From Lichtheimia corymbifera B2541 (lineage: Eukaryota; Mucoromycota; Mucoromycetes; Mucorales; Lichtheimiaceae), in assembly GCA_000697475.1 (NCBI GenBank), contig JNEU01001131.1:224038-288037 (forward strand): DNA of 64,000 nt. Reading direction: 5' to 3'. Position numbers and translations under genes: made by a program. The notes below the pieces were generated by a model. That model made no database searches. It was not told where the DNA came from and was given only the letters and a program-made list of their open reading frames with translations. Of this stretch, positions 1-10,908 are shown piece by piece (positions within the stretch are counted from its first letter, which is position 1; every line of letters starts with the position of its first letter).

Positions 1-550
1 CACTGGTGGTGAGGAAGATGGTGTCAACAATGAAGATGTTGATAATGCCGCCCTTTACACTCAACCTGAGGATATCTGGGAAATCTACAAGGCCTTCAGT
101 GAAATCACTGACTTGTTCTCTATTGCTGCTGCTTTCGGTAACGTCCACGGTGTGTATGCTCCTGGTAACGTCAAGCTTCATCCCGAGTTGCTCGGCAAGC
201 ACCAAGCTCATGTCAAGGAACAACTTGGTACCGACAACACCAAGCCTGTCTTTTTCGTGTTCCACGGTGGCTCCGGCTCCACTGAGGAGGAGATCAAGAC
301 CGCTGTTGAGAACGGCGTTGTCAAGATGAACGTTGATACTGATACTCAATGGGCTTACTGGATCGGTCTTCGTGACTACTATGAAGCCAAGAAGGATTAT
401 CTCCAAACCCAAGTTGGTAACCCTGAAGGTGAAAACAAGCCCAACAAGAAATTCTATGACCCCCGTGTCTTCATCCGTGAAGCTGAAAAGACCATGATCA
501 CCCGTGTCCAACAAGCTTGCAAGGATCTCGGTAACGTTGAACAGTTGTAA
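1..550 (+). CDS. FBA1: Fructose-bisphosphate aldolase, class II (3' part)
   Basis: Glycolytic zinc-dependent aldolase that reversibly splits fructose-1,6-bisphosphate into dihydroxyacetone phosphate and glyceraldehyde-3-phosphate in the cytosol. The window opens inside the gene. The open frame begins at base 2 and runs 182 codons to TAA at 548-550. Visible signatures are FGNVHGVY, which carries a zinc-binding His, FVFHGGSGS, which carries another zinc ligand and phosphate-binding residues, and MNVDTDTQWAYW, which binds substrate. The Lys/Asn-rich NPEGENKPNKK segment and YDPRVF tail match the yeast Fba1 C-terminus in order and length. Codon use is strongly biased to C-ending codons, as expected for a highly expressed gene. 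About half of a roughly 360-residue enzyme is present, and no intron is visible in this part. Confidence 0.96.
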   Translation, partial: TGGEEDGVNNEDVDNAALYTQPEDIWEIYKAFSEITDLFSIAAAFGNVHGVYAPGNVKLHPELLGKHQAHVKEQLGTDNTKPVFFVFHGGSGSTEEEIKTAVENGVVKMNVDTDTQWAYWIGLRDYYEAKKDYLQTQVGNPEGENKPNKKFYDPRVFIREAEKTMITRVQQACKDLGNVEQL

Positions 551-678
551 AACAATGTACTCTACACTTTTCAATGCACTTTTTGTACATAAACCAGTAA
601 TCCCATGACAATGATTCTTTATAATAATGGGTTGATGAAAATGGTCTGTTGATACATGTGATGCTATGTCTTCTACTA

Positions 679-1541
679 TTACTCGTCCTTGTTTTTCTTG
701 TCATCGGGTGGTGGTGGATCCTTCTTTTTGTCTTCATTGTTGTTGTTGTCGTTTTCTTTACGCTTGTTATTGTTGTTGTCGTTTTCTTTACGCTTGTTAT
801 TGTTGTTGCTCTTGCCATCCCCATTCCAAAACACATCAATGGTCTTTTTGGCATGATCCTTAAGAAGTTGTAGCTGATCCTTATTGGTGGTGACTTCATA
901 GACCCTTCGAAAAAACGTTGCCTGTGTTCCATCCTTCCAAGAATCAACATAATTCTTTGATGCATCATATGACATCTTGGCCACATGGCTAGCTGCAAAA
1001 TAAAGATAATAGTTTGAGTTTCAACATCCCCATGTGATGATGGACCGTCCACAATTTACCTTGTCGTCCTACTCGATCCAGTTGCTCGCCAAGATTGATG
1101 TTATAATCAGGATCCGTTCTATAATAAGGGTCACAGCATTAGTGAGGTACGTTCTCGAGCGACGCAATGAATACTTGCATATCCGCTACACAAAGAGTGT
1201 TATTAATATACCAATCAAGATAATAGACCACACTACTACTCACCTATTGAAGGAGGCGATTCATAGCTGGTTGCTTTTACTGATATGGCATAGTTGCGAA
1301 GAGGATTGTACTGCCAAATGGATGGTGGTTGTTGGGTAGGTTCCAATGCTCGAACAAGGCACATTGTCTTACAGCCTGGATTACGATTGTGCTCGGTGGG
1401 AGGTCGACACACTTGAATGCACATGTCACAGTTGCGGTTCCATTCCATCCAGTCCTTTAGTGTTTTGGGCAGTTTGACGGGATCGTATCGTGGTTTATCA
1501 TTGGTATCGTTGTTGTTGTCATGGTCTCTGTCGTCGCTCAT
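679..1541 (-). CDS. Unrecognised Cys-containing protein with Asn/Lys-rich tail
   Basis: I do not recognise the family. ATG is at 1541-1539 and the stop at 681-679. Three exons join in frame: about 1541-1240, 1118-1060 and from about 993 to the stop. This gives a protein of roughly 225 residues. The first exon has a cysteine cluster (CDMCIQVC, then NPGCKTMC about 20 residues later). The short middle exon gives LGEQLDRVGRQ. The tail is highly charged and carries the 10-residue unit NNNNKRKEND twice plus a third NNNN, encoded by a near-perfect 30-bp repeat at about 735-800. The first donor (GTAGTA) was chosen because it alone keeps the frame into exon 2. An overlapping GTGAGT three bases upstream is stronger by eye but leads to a stop. 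The gene is convergent with the aldolase (128 bp between stops). Confidence 0.6.
735..803 (-). repeat. 30-bp tandem repeat coding NNNNKRKEND
   Basis: Two near-identical 30-bp copies plus a partial third lie inside the last exon of the unrecognised protein. The unit length is a multiple of three, so copy-number change would keep the frame. Confidence 0.75.
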
Positions 1542-1778
1542 ATTTGCAGGAAAAGGAATTGAATACGAGGAGTTACCCTGCAGGGCCAGAATTTGTTAAT
1601 GCGGCACATCACTTGGATCGTGCATACCTCCGTTCCTCCCCCCAATCCATATTGTAATTATACATTTTACATATATAAGAGACACGAATATAATGAAATT
1701 CTATTATGTATGTTAATGTGTATGCTTGTGAAAATGCATTTCAAAAATGATAAAGGAGGGGACGCATGCTATATTATA

Positions 1779-4700
1779 TTAACGATGGGATTTCTTGTTG
1801 TTGGTGGTGGATGCAAGTGTTGCTGTACTCTTTGTGCTTGCACCTGTGATGGATGAGCTGATCGATCGCATCGGTCGAAGACGATGCAAGCTGGGCTTTC
1901 TGCTGTTGTTGCTAACGAGTGAACTGGTGGAAAGAGAGGCAGCAATGTCCTGACGACCTAGTGATTTGTCGCCACCATTTTCCGCAGCACGAGATAACAA
2001 GTGCATCAATGCTTCATACCATACATCATGGCATGCCATATCAGGTGCCGTGACCTTGAGGGGACGTCCAGTGGTTTGAATGAGTAAACTGACACTGGGT
2101 AAACCTTGTGGATGAGGCGTAACAATGGTGCATACACTTTCAATAAAAGCTAAAAGAGAGATATTAGTAAGTGGCATCTTTTATGGATAGGGTTTACTTA
2201 CCACTCTTGGCTCGAGATTCACGACCATCTGCACCAGGTTCATCTGCACTCCAGTAAAGCGTGCGCGTATATGGATGGATCCAAAAGAAACGCAAATGGC
2301 GTCGTTCTGATAAACCACCACCCACTGTCTTGCGAGTGTATTTCCACATCCAGTCACCAATCATGGTCCTTGTAATCAGTGTAATAGCACTGCTAGGTCC
2401 ACCACCGCCAGCATTACCCATGCTTGCCAAATGAGATGTATCCATCATCATGTGCGAAGACGTTGATGTTACTGAAGCCATCGTGGATGCGGTACTGCTA
2501 GCTGATTCACGACGATGCTTGTAAGTCATTGTTTGTGTATTGATATAAGCAACACCATAGTCATTTTCCGTTTGCTGAACTTGTTGCTCATTGGGAATAC
2601 CAGCACCAGCACCACTCGTGGTCATCATACTACGCATGGATTGGCGTCGATAGGCTGCAAGAGCTGCTTCCACCATAGCATCCGCTTCAGATTGTGTCAA
2701 AAGTTTCTCACCGTTGCTATGCTGAGTTACACTGACATAGCCATAGTCGCTATTATCACAATTGGATCGAGGTTGAGGAGGAGCAGGTTGCTCTGGTGAT
2801 GCATGTTGAGATGTCTGTGCTCCAACAGATAACTCCGCAACTTGTTTTGCTTGCATTGACGGTTGCTGAGCAACAGCAAAATTCGAGGACGCTGATGACA
2901 CCATAATGGATGGCGTCGACTGTTGTTGCATTGATGTCATGTTTTCAGTACTCCAGTTGTGAGGCTCCTTGATAGCATGTTCAGGATGTGTTGGTACAAT
3001 GTTGGTGGATTGAAGAGATGTTGGTGTGAGTGATGGCATGTTGTTATTGTGTTCCAAAGCAGGAGTAGTATCCTAAATGTAAAAGGATTAGTACTTTACC
3101 ATTGGGAGTCATGAACAGTATTTACCTTTTGGATGGATGTTTCAACCGTTGTAAGGGAAGGCGGATGGGGTTGTTGACTTTGAGTAGAAGGCGCAACATC
3201 GTGTGCATCTGATTTAATACTTTGGAATGCTGTAGCTAGAGGAGCTTGTTGTACTGATGACGCATTTTGGTTCTGTTCTTGTGTAAACGTTGGTGCTGCT
3301 GCGACCGTGCCAGACGGTTCAATATTGATAGCTGATACAGCGTGCGAATTGAAATCCTTTTGAGGCGTCTTTTCAGTAACGTCGTCATGCAAGTTGTTAT
3401 CCGTAAACGTCTGAACACCGGTATAAGGAGAGGATGTTGTTACTGGTGCAACATGGACGGAAGAACTTGAAGCAGTGGATAATGCTGGCAGCTGTTGCAA
3501 GGATGCCGTGCCCTTTTCAGCTATGGATGAAGATGTCTCAACATTCATGTTGCTCGTAAGAGAAACCAGTTGATCTGCAGAGGATGCATGTGTAGATTCG
3601 GCCACAAACGATGATCTTGGTTCAGCAATCTCTCGCTGTTTTTCGGTGGTTGAAGGCTTTACTCCATCATGGAGGAACGTGTCGTCGGACAAGGTTGGCT
3701 GTTGTTGATGGGTCTGTGCTGTAGTCAAAGTAGTTGTTTGCTGGGCACCGTTGCTAATGCCATTGCCGTGTGCTGTAGTCCAAGTAGTTGTTTGCTGAGC
3801 ATTATTGCCCGACTCCTGCTTATTGCTGAAAGTGTGAGATGGCATACTGTGCTCGGAGAATGCAGCAGATTGAATAGGAGGAGTGGCAATATCGTTTGAT
3901 ACAGGTTCAAGAGAGATGGATGGAAGCGCATGAATCGTCATCTCTGGTGTATTATCATCACTGATGGACTTTGGTGCAATATCCTGCAAATGGATGTTGT
4001 TGTTGTCACTCAACTCTGGGATTGTCGGAGGTGCATCAAAAGCTTGGCTAGAAGCATGGTGTAAAAGAACCTTGTCAGTTTGTGCGTCCATATTTCGAGT
4101 CAACACAGAAGGCTCGCTTGCTTTTGGTTCCACTAAAAAAACATTGCCATTAGCATTACGTTATAAAATGAACGCTCATTCGCATACCTGAAACGGCATC
4201 CGTAGCATTGTGGATAGTGGTGTATTCAACAACATTCTTTGTTTGTGTAATAGGCTCATTGTGTTCCTGGATTGTGTCACATGTCGCTGTACCCAGACCA
4301 CGTTTCACATCGTGTACCACCATGGGAGAAGATGACATTTCATGCTGTGTGACAACATTAGCGTTTGCAAGTGCTGGTCGTACTTGGTCACTTGACAATG
4401 AATGTTGGGTATTCGTGTTGTTCTCTATAAAGCACTTTATGAGTACGATGCTTTTCCTCACAATATGTTCCATGGTTACCTGATAAAACACGAGTTGTGC
4501 TAGTGGCAGCAACTTTTACTGGTTCCACATGTGGAATTGACGACTCGCTCCATGTTGCTTCGGTTGTAGCAATATCAAATTCACGACGAGGGACATTTGG
4601 AATGGAGTACTGCGATGGCTGATCTTGTTGTACGAGAATGGGTGTGGTCTCATTATCCTTCAAAGGTGTTGTCGCCTTGATGCCGGTATCCACAAGCTTA

Positions 4701-6689
4701 GGAGTCGTTGCTGGTTCAGCGCTATGGGCATACAATTGCTGATCATTCCATATACGTAGATCCGTTTGCGTACTGGCAGTAACAGGCTCAGGACGTTGTT
4801 GATCCACAATTGGTTGGGGAGGTTGTGGTGAAGCTGACATGGCAGCATTGAGTTGATCAGCAAGAGTGGATTGAGAAGGTTGTGGTGAAGGTGAAGCTGA
4901 CATGGCAGCATTGAGCTGATCAGCAAGCGTGGACTGAGAGGGTTTTGGTGAAGGTGAAGACGACATGGCAGCATTGAGTTGATCAGCAAGAGTGGATTGA
5001 GAAGGACGTGGTAAAGGTGAAGCTGACATGGCAGCACCGAGTTGATCAGCAAGAGTGGATTGTGTAGATATGGATGGCTGAGGAGCAGGTTGTTTACTAT
5101 CTTCATCACCACTTTGGCCCGATTCTTCAGATGAAAACATGACCGATTCTTCATCATCTTGTTCAGATACATCGCCACTACGTGTAGTCGATGGCATACG
5201 AACACTTGTTCCTCCACGACGCGCAGCTTTACGTCCTCGTTTACCACCACCACGTCGACCACTGGATCCACTTTGTTGATGTTGCTGTGATGATGATGGT
5301 TGTTGATCGACCCACATTTCATTTTGCAGTTGCTCAATTGTCTCCTGGGATTCAGCCAACAACTTTTTGAATTCAAACTTTTCAGTCTTTTCCTTGTGTA
5401 AATTCGAACGCAAGTTGGATACCATGCGATGTGCATGAGCAAGCGAGCTTTTGAGTGTCTCCACCTCGAGTTGCTGATTGCGTGTTGCTGATTTTGGTGA
5501 TCCAAGCTTATTATCATTCGATCCATTGGCGGATGCATCCTGTGTTGTTTCATTGGCAAGTGGATCGATTGGTTCCGATGCTGATGTCGTTGTAGGTGAA
5601 GGGGGGATGGATGATCTTTTCTTATCACGTGAAACGATACGTGTCTGTGCACGAGCAATGGCGAGTTCTGATGTGAGGGCATCGATTTGTTTGCGCATTT
5701 CGAGTTTTTCACGTTGCAATCCAGCTGCATGACGACGTACGACACCCATATCATGTTCATGCCGTGTTTTCATCGTTTCCATGGTTGCACCCTGCTTCTC
5801 TTCGCGATCTCTCATCTTATCCATCTCAGCTTGTAACTCATTCAACTGATGTGTCAACCGACTTTGCTCAAGGTGTGCACGATTCAAATTCTGCTGTAAA
5901 TCGGTAATGTTGACTGATAAATCCTGCTTGGCAAGTTCCAAATCCCATGTCTGCTCCTTGAGCCGATCTATATAAACATCATTAGCCTCTGCATACGCTG
6001 ATAATCCACATGCATGATCATACCTTGTACTTCTTCGCGTTGGCGCAATTGGCTGACCATGAGCTCATTATCTCGTTCCAAATCCGCTTTTTGACTAATG
6101 AGTTGATTGACTTGTTGTTCCTTTTGATGAAGAGCAGCCTGCATTTTCCGCACTTCCAACAATAGTCCTTGACCAATCTCGGTGGCAAATTCAATATCGT
6201 TGCCACGGCGCCCCTTTTTGGTGGTCGTGGCTGACGGAGAAGGTGGCATGGTGGATGGACCCAACTCATTCAAAAGCTATATTACATAGATAGGGGAAGA
6301 CGATATTGTTAGGAGATGAAGATATAGATCCACACACTCACACACGCCCACTTCAAACAAGCATCCTCCTCTTGTTCATCCTCCTCCTCCTTTCCCCTTA
6401 ATCTCCTGAAACAAACATGCCCACATCCACATTGAGCACACATATTTATACTTACTCGAGATGATCGATAGTCGCGTTCCAAACTACGTAGTCTTTCTAG
6501 ACTTGCTGGTGTCAAATGTTCGTCGTCGTCAGCGAGTGGACTATGTTGTAAACGACGCTCTCTGTCTGCCATAGTACGAGGTCTCGGTGGTCGTAATGAA
6601 GTTGAAGTTGAATTGGAAGGTGATGGTTGAGTCGAAGCATTGCGAGGAAACGCGGGTGTTGACAACGATGGTTTAGGCGATGGGACCAT
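1779..6689 (-). CDS. Num1/Mcp5-like cortical anchor protein with C-terminal PH domain
   Basis: Cell-cortex anchor for cytoplasmic dynein and, in yeasts, mitochondria (Num1, Mcp5, ApsA family). ATG is at 6689-6687 and the stop at 1779. Seven exons join in frame: from 6689, 6276, about 5967, about 4430, about 4131, about 3074 and about 2152. They give roughly 1,490 residues. The order is a disordered Pro/Ser N-terminus, a long coiled coil (about residues 90-390, with Leu/Glu/Gln heptads), an acidic and Ser-rich linker with four 21-residue repeats, a long disordered region, and a C-terminal PH domain. The PH domain shows the family hallmarks RTMIGDWMWKYTRK, RFFWIHPYTRTLYWSADEP, KSAFIESV and PLKVTAPDMACHDVWYEAL. 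The PH domain is split by an intron after RAKS. In the family this domain binds PI(4,5)P2 at the plasma membrane. Identification rests mainly on the PH domain. The middle is poorly conserved. Confidence 0.88.
4828..5063 (-). repeat. 63-bp tandem repeat inside the cortical anchor gene
   Basis: Four units encode variants of QSTLADQLNAAMSASPSPQPS (21 residues each). The copies are nearly identical in DNA, which suggests recent expansion. Num1 proteins of other fungi also carry tandem repeats, though of a different sequence. Confidence 0.85.
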
Positions 6690-7247
6690 GTTTGAAGGAT
6701 CAAAAGGAATGAAAGGGGAATGCCGACAAGAAAAGAGTTGTAGAGAAGACTTAAATGAGTGGCAAGCTCACACACACAGACAAGTTGTGTATGTTTATAT
6801 ATATTAGAGAGAGAAAGGAAAAGAAAGGAATAAAAAGAGAAAGAGCGAGATATGTTATGTGTGCGAGGGATAAAAAAGGAACAGGTTAGGCTGCTGCAGT
6901 CTTTGATATGGCAATTGCCGATCGCCGTTTACACAGCATGCCACACGAGTTACAAACTATCGTGGCGTGGTTAATTTGTTGATCCTTGTCCTACAATTAC
7001 TATTTACTACCATTCCAAAGCACTATGTTCTCCAGGGCCTTGTAAATGTTACTGTGCATATACACACACATCACACTATACATGTATGTACATGGTAGTA
7101 GACATGCCATCCCGTCACTGAGCAAAACCTTGATTCACGTAACACAAGCATGTCTAAACCGATTCCGACCACTATTACAATCAACCAACCCCTTAATATT
7201 CATCTCTGTTGCTCTCTTTCCTGTTTCCCACCAACTGCACAATAGCC
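6690..7247. other. Divergent promoter region, no gene seen
   Basis: This region lies between the outward-facing cortical anchor (-) and aldo-keto reductase (+) genes. It holds a TATA-like run (TATATATATTA) near 6793-6805, about 100 bp upstream of the minus-strand start, and a purine-rich GAGA tract next to it. No supported open frame was seen. Confidence 0.5.
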
Positions 7248-8894
7248 ATGTCGCTTGGTCACTCTTTCAAATTGCAAGTATTATTGTCCGCTACATACTC
7301 CCTCCTTCCTTTGATCTCCTTGGTTACCCACTTGTTCTCTCTCTCTCTCTTCCTCTCCCTCTCTCCTCCCATCTCATCTCTCACTACACTCCCATATTAA
7401 TATCCGCCTCTTTACAACATTTAGAAACACTGGTGCCTTGATCCCGGCAATGGTAATCATCCTTATATTAACCCGTATTATTATCTAATCTTATTCTTTC
7501 GTAGGGTATACATCATAATTTCAAGTACACATGCTTTACTTAACACCACAAATTGATTGTCTAGGTCTTGGAACGTGGCAGTCAGAGCCCAAAGAGGTCT
7601 ATACAGCTGTATTGACAGCATTAAAAGCTGGGTAAATGCCCCTATGACTATTTTTGCATCATCCATGTTGCTTACATTGTATCTCATTTTGTAGCTACCG
7701 TCACATTGACACTGCCTTTGTTTGTACGATGCATACATGTTGTTATGCAAAGATGGCTTTTCAACTTACATAGAGATCCATAGATCGCAACGAAAAGGCT
7801 GTTGGTCAGGCCATCAAAGACAGTGGTATCCCACGTGAACAACTTTTTGTTACGACCAAGCTGTAAGTTATCTCGATACGTTTATATCTTGCTTTATGGC
7901 TAATCAATGTTGATTCAGATGGAACACGGCTCACCGACCCGAGCATGTTGAGGATGCATTGAAACGCTCGCTCGATAACTTGCAAATGGATTACCTTGGT
8001 ATATACAAGACCATTTTGATTCCCAGCATCTGCAACCTTATTGACTGTGATCTCTCTCTAGATCTGTACCTTATGCACTGGCCAAATGCCTTCCAGCCAT
8101 CGCCACGTTACTTTCCCCGGGACAAGGAGCATCGTATTGTCCACGATGATACTGATTATTGCGATACGTATGCTGTAAGTAACATAGAAATCGATGAGCG
8201 TCGGATGTGAAGCGGCATATGGATTATGCCATATTGAGCAATCCCTATCACGTAAGCTTGAAAGACACTCATGTGCGTGTGTGTAGGCAATGGAAAAGCT
8301 GGTGGGGTCGCGTGTGCGTGCCATTGGTGTGAGCAACTTTACGCAAGATAAGCTTGAACGTCTGCTCCAACGAGCCAAGATTGTTCCTGCAGTTCATCAA
8401 GTTGAGCTTCATCCTTACTTTCCTCAATACGAATTGGTGGATTTCTGCAACAAGCATGGCATCCATGGTAAGAGACACAAAAAAACTCAGACCAGACAGG
8501 CATTAACATGAATACATAGTTACTGCTTACTCGCCATTGGGAAGCACATCATCACCTATCATGGAAGATCCCAAGCTGGTAAGTTCCATATTATCACGTG
8601 TGATCGCTTTCTCATGCATGATGGGTTATGTAGTTGGCCATTGCTCAAAAGCACAAGGCCACGCCTGCCCAGATTTTACTTGCATGGGGTATCCAGCGTG
8701 GCACATCTGTGATCCCAAAGAGTGTCACTCCTTCACGCATCGAGCAAAACTTTCAACAAGTTGTATTGGATAATGACGATATGAAGATCATTCATGCGCT
8801 CACTGACAATCCTAAACGTCTATTGGATCCTTCCCATATTTGGGGTGTCGATATCTTCAATGAGCAGCCCCATATTAAAAAGTCCAAATTGTAA
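7248..8894 (+). CDS. Aldo-keto reductase
   Basis: NADPH-dependent reduction of aldehydes and ketones to alcohols. The (beta/alpha)8 enzyme is likely cytosolic. ATG is at 7248 and TAA ends at 8894. The N-terminus reads MSLGHSFKL, then NTGALIPAM, then [12 protein letters not shown]. The catalytic tetrad is visible: Asp in YRHIDTA, Tyr in FVYRNEKAVG, Lys in FVTTKLWN and His in LYLMHWP. Cofactor-side motifs include IGVSNFTQ and [10 protein letters not shown]. About ten exons are needed. The conserved start of the protein can be assembled only if the first intron (7274-7424) uses a GC donor (GCAAGT) and if a single G at 7505 is an exon between introns 7453-7504 and 7506-7564. All later introns are ordinary. 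The stop is 18 bp from the stop of the convergent PPR gene, so the 3' UTRs must overlap. Confidence 0.92.
7274..7424 (+). other. GC-AG intron 1 of the aldo-keto reductase
   Basis: The exon ends ..AAATT and the intron begins GCAAGT, the usual form of a GC donor. It ends with ATTAAT (branch-like), then TTTAG. Splicing joins TT to A and gives a Leu codon in FKLNTGALIP. Using the GTATTA three bases downstream would shift the frame and destroy the conserved NTGALIPA. At 151 bp, including a CT-rich tract, it is longer than its neighbours. Confidence 0.75.
7505..7505 (+). other. Candidate one-nucleotide exon (G)
   Basis: Intron 7453-7504 runs GTAATC..TCTAAT..TTCGTAG. Intron 7506-7564 runs GTATAC..ACTTAAC..GTCTAG. 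They are separated by one G. This G completes the Gly codon of PAM-GLGTW. Removing 7453-7564 as a single intron would leave the reading frame one base short at a conserved site. Confidence 0.6.
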
Positions 8895-8912
8895 CCATAA
8901 TAAACACGTTGC

Positions 8913-10883
8913 TCAAGTATGAAAGGCAGTAATGTATTCACGTAATTTGTTGTCAATCCATAATCTACCCTGTGTATCTTTTTTCCTTTCCCTCAGAAAC
9001 TCTTGTAACAAATCACGGGCCTTGTCTTCTTGATGGGCACGTAACCAGACGTCCATCATTGCAATGTAGGTGACTGTATCAGGTAGATGCTTGTCGCTCT
9101 GCTTCATCAAGTTGAATATCCTCACTGCCATCTCGGGTGCATGGTAGACGCCACACAAGTGTAAAAGGACCGTATAGGTGATCACGGTTGGTTCCACACA
9201 TCGTTCCAGCATATCTCGATGAACTTGAAGTGCACCATCCAATCCAGATATATCCGCTTGTACCATCAAAAGAATTGTGTATAAGGTAGAATTGGCTTTG
9301 ATACCAGCAGCTGCAGCATGCTCGGCAATGTTGATGACCAGATTATTAAAGTGTTGTTTGTGCCGTGAACGAAATGCCTTGAGAATGGATGTCACGTGAA
9401 TCTCAGTGATTGGAATCTCCCGCTTCAACATGGATTTCACCCATCGCAACACGCTCCGTGCATCATGTCGTTTTGCAAATGCCTCCAATAAAATGCTGTA
9501 ATGATATGCATTGGGTTGAAATCCTTGTTCCTGCATTATATAATACTGATCCAGGAGCGAGCGATTATCACCTGATTCGCGATGGGCCAAAAGTAAATGT
9601 GAAAAAGTAGCTGCATCAGGAGACACATCCAATTCCCGCATTGCACGGAACATATCTTCGGCTTTGTCTGACATCCCTTGCACCGCATAGATATGAATCA
9701 CGGCATTAAATCCATCCAATCCAGGTCGAATACCCGCTTTGAGCATTGATTCAAATACTTCTAGCGCTTCATGATATTGCCCACGTTTCCGCATTGCATC
9801 CATCAGATTCGTATGAGCCGTTTCAAAGAGAGGGTCATTGGTGTCTTGATTACATCGACTCTGTACCAGTTGCCGTGCAGACTCAATGGCATTGAATTCG
9901 ATGGCGCGCCATACCAGTTCAGCCAACGCACTGGGGGATATATCACGTGATTGCATCATCATCAAGCCTTTTGCAGTACGATAATCGCGTGTTTCCAAAT
10001 GATAGTACACTTTGCCAATTTGTAATAACTCCTCTTCTGTCAATGCACGTCCGTTTTCCACCACGCCGGCATGTCGATAGGCGATCTCTTCCAATCGTGA
10101 TTGTTTTTCAGCGCTACCCAAGTTGCGTTGTTGTTGGACCAAAGACATGAGACGAAAAATCATATTGCGTGGGACTGGATCGTAATCCTCCAAATCCAGG
10201 TACATGGACCAAGCGACCCGAAAGTTGCGTCTTTTGATGGCACGTTGTAGTAATTTGTGTGGTGGTACAGGGATCACTTGAGCGTCTGTCATGAATTGTG
10301 TCCGTGGAATCTCAAATGTCTCTTCCACATATTCAACCAGCCGTTCAATCTGTCGTTGTCGATATCCAGAGACTTGGTCGCCACCTGCAAGGGCCTTTGC
10401 ATACGCCAATACTGAATATAAGGATGAACAAAGGGGTAATGGGATATACTTGTGCTGTGATAATGTCTTGAATAATGACCATGCACTCTCGGCTTTACGT
10501 AGACTAATCGCACGCTCCAGATCAGCAAGTGTTACATAGTCACTGAAATTCAATACGGAAATCGACTCGCTGGCAATGGGAAGATCTTGTTGACGCGTGG
10601 TGCTGTTGGTGCTGTTATGTTCAGTAGATAAAGCGGCTGCTGAGAAATGTCGGCGAGAAGAAGAAATACAACAAGAAGAAGAGGAAGGGGAATGGCGATG
10701 ACGATAATGGTGGGGTATCTGCCGTTGTCTAGCATGCTGTGTCCATGGCGTGTCGAATGCTTTCAACAGTGCTCGTAATTGTGAATCCCAACAAGGGGAC
10801 AAGGTACTGCAAGGTCGTCGCACCACTCTTGACTGTATCAGGGCAACTGAAGCTTCCTTGAGGTGCCAAGCTGACCGGCGCAT
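8913..10883 (-). CDS. Pentatricopeptide repeat (PPR) protein, probably mitochondrial
   Basis: RNA-binding helical-repeat protein. PPR proteins act mainly in mitochondrial RNA processing, stability or translation. This is a single uninterrupted frame of 656 codons with ATG at 10883-10881. The first about 70 residues are rich in Arg, Ser and His with very few acidic residues, as in a mitochondrial presequence. Tandem PPR units cover about residues 170-640. Examples are GFNAVIHIYAVQGMSDKAED, TFSHLLLAHRESGD, HYSILLEAFAKRHDARSV, LYTILLMVQ and TYIAMMDVWLRAHQEDKA. It is intronless, unlike most neighbours. It is convergent with the aldo-keto reductase (18 bp between stops). A (TA)n run lies just upstream of the start. 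I cannot assign the RNA target. Confidence 0.88.
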   Translation of the reverse strand: MRRSAWHLKEASVALIQSRVVRRPCSTLSPCWDSQLRALLKAFDTPWTQHARQRQIPHHYRHRHSPSSSSCCISSSRRHFSAAALSTEHNSTNSTTRQQDLPIASESISVLNFSDYVTLADLERAISLRKAESAWSLFKTLSQHKYIPLPLCSSLYSVLAYAKALAGGDQVSGYRQRQIERLVEYVEETFEIPRTQFMTDAQVIPVPPHKLLQRAIKRRNFRVAWSMYLDLEDYDPVPRNMIFRLMSLVQQQRNLGSAEKQSRLEEIAYRHAGVVENGRALTEEELLQIGKVYYHLETRDYRTAKGLMMMQSRDISPSALAELVWRAIEFNAIESARQLVQSRCNQDTNDPLFETAHTNLMDAMRKRGQYHEALEVFESMLKAGIRPGLDGFNAVIHIYAVQGMSDKAEDMFRAMRELDVSPDAATFSHLLLAHRESGDNRSLLDQYYIMQEQGFQPNAYHYSILLEAFAKRHDARSVLRWVKSMLKREIPITEIHVTSILKAFRSRHKQHFNNLVINIAEHAAAAGIKANSTLYTILLMVQADISGLDGALQVHRDMLERCVEPTVITYTVLLHLCGVYHAPEMAVRIFNLMKQSDKHLPDTVTYIAMMDVWLRAHQEDKARDLLQEFLRERKKDTQGRLWIDNKLREYITAFHT

Positions 10884-10891
10884 AAGTCAGG

Positions 10892-10908
10892 TATATATAT
10901 ATATATAT
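10892..10908. repeat. (TA)n microsatellite in promoter
   Basis: About eight TA units lie 9-25 bp upstream of the PPR start codon. They may double as the TATA region of a gene with a very short leader. Confidence 0.8.

Noticed and set aside
7046..7441. 131-codon plus-strand frame before the aldo-keto reductase
   Set aside because: Overlaps the first exon and GC-AG intron of the reductase in another frame. It is hydrophobic only because of the CT-rich tract.
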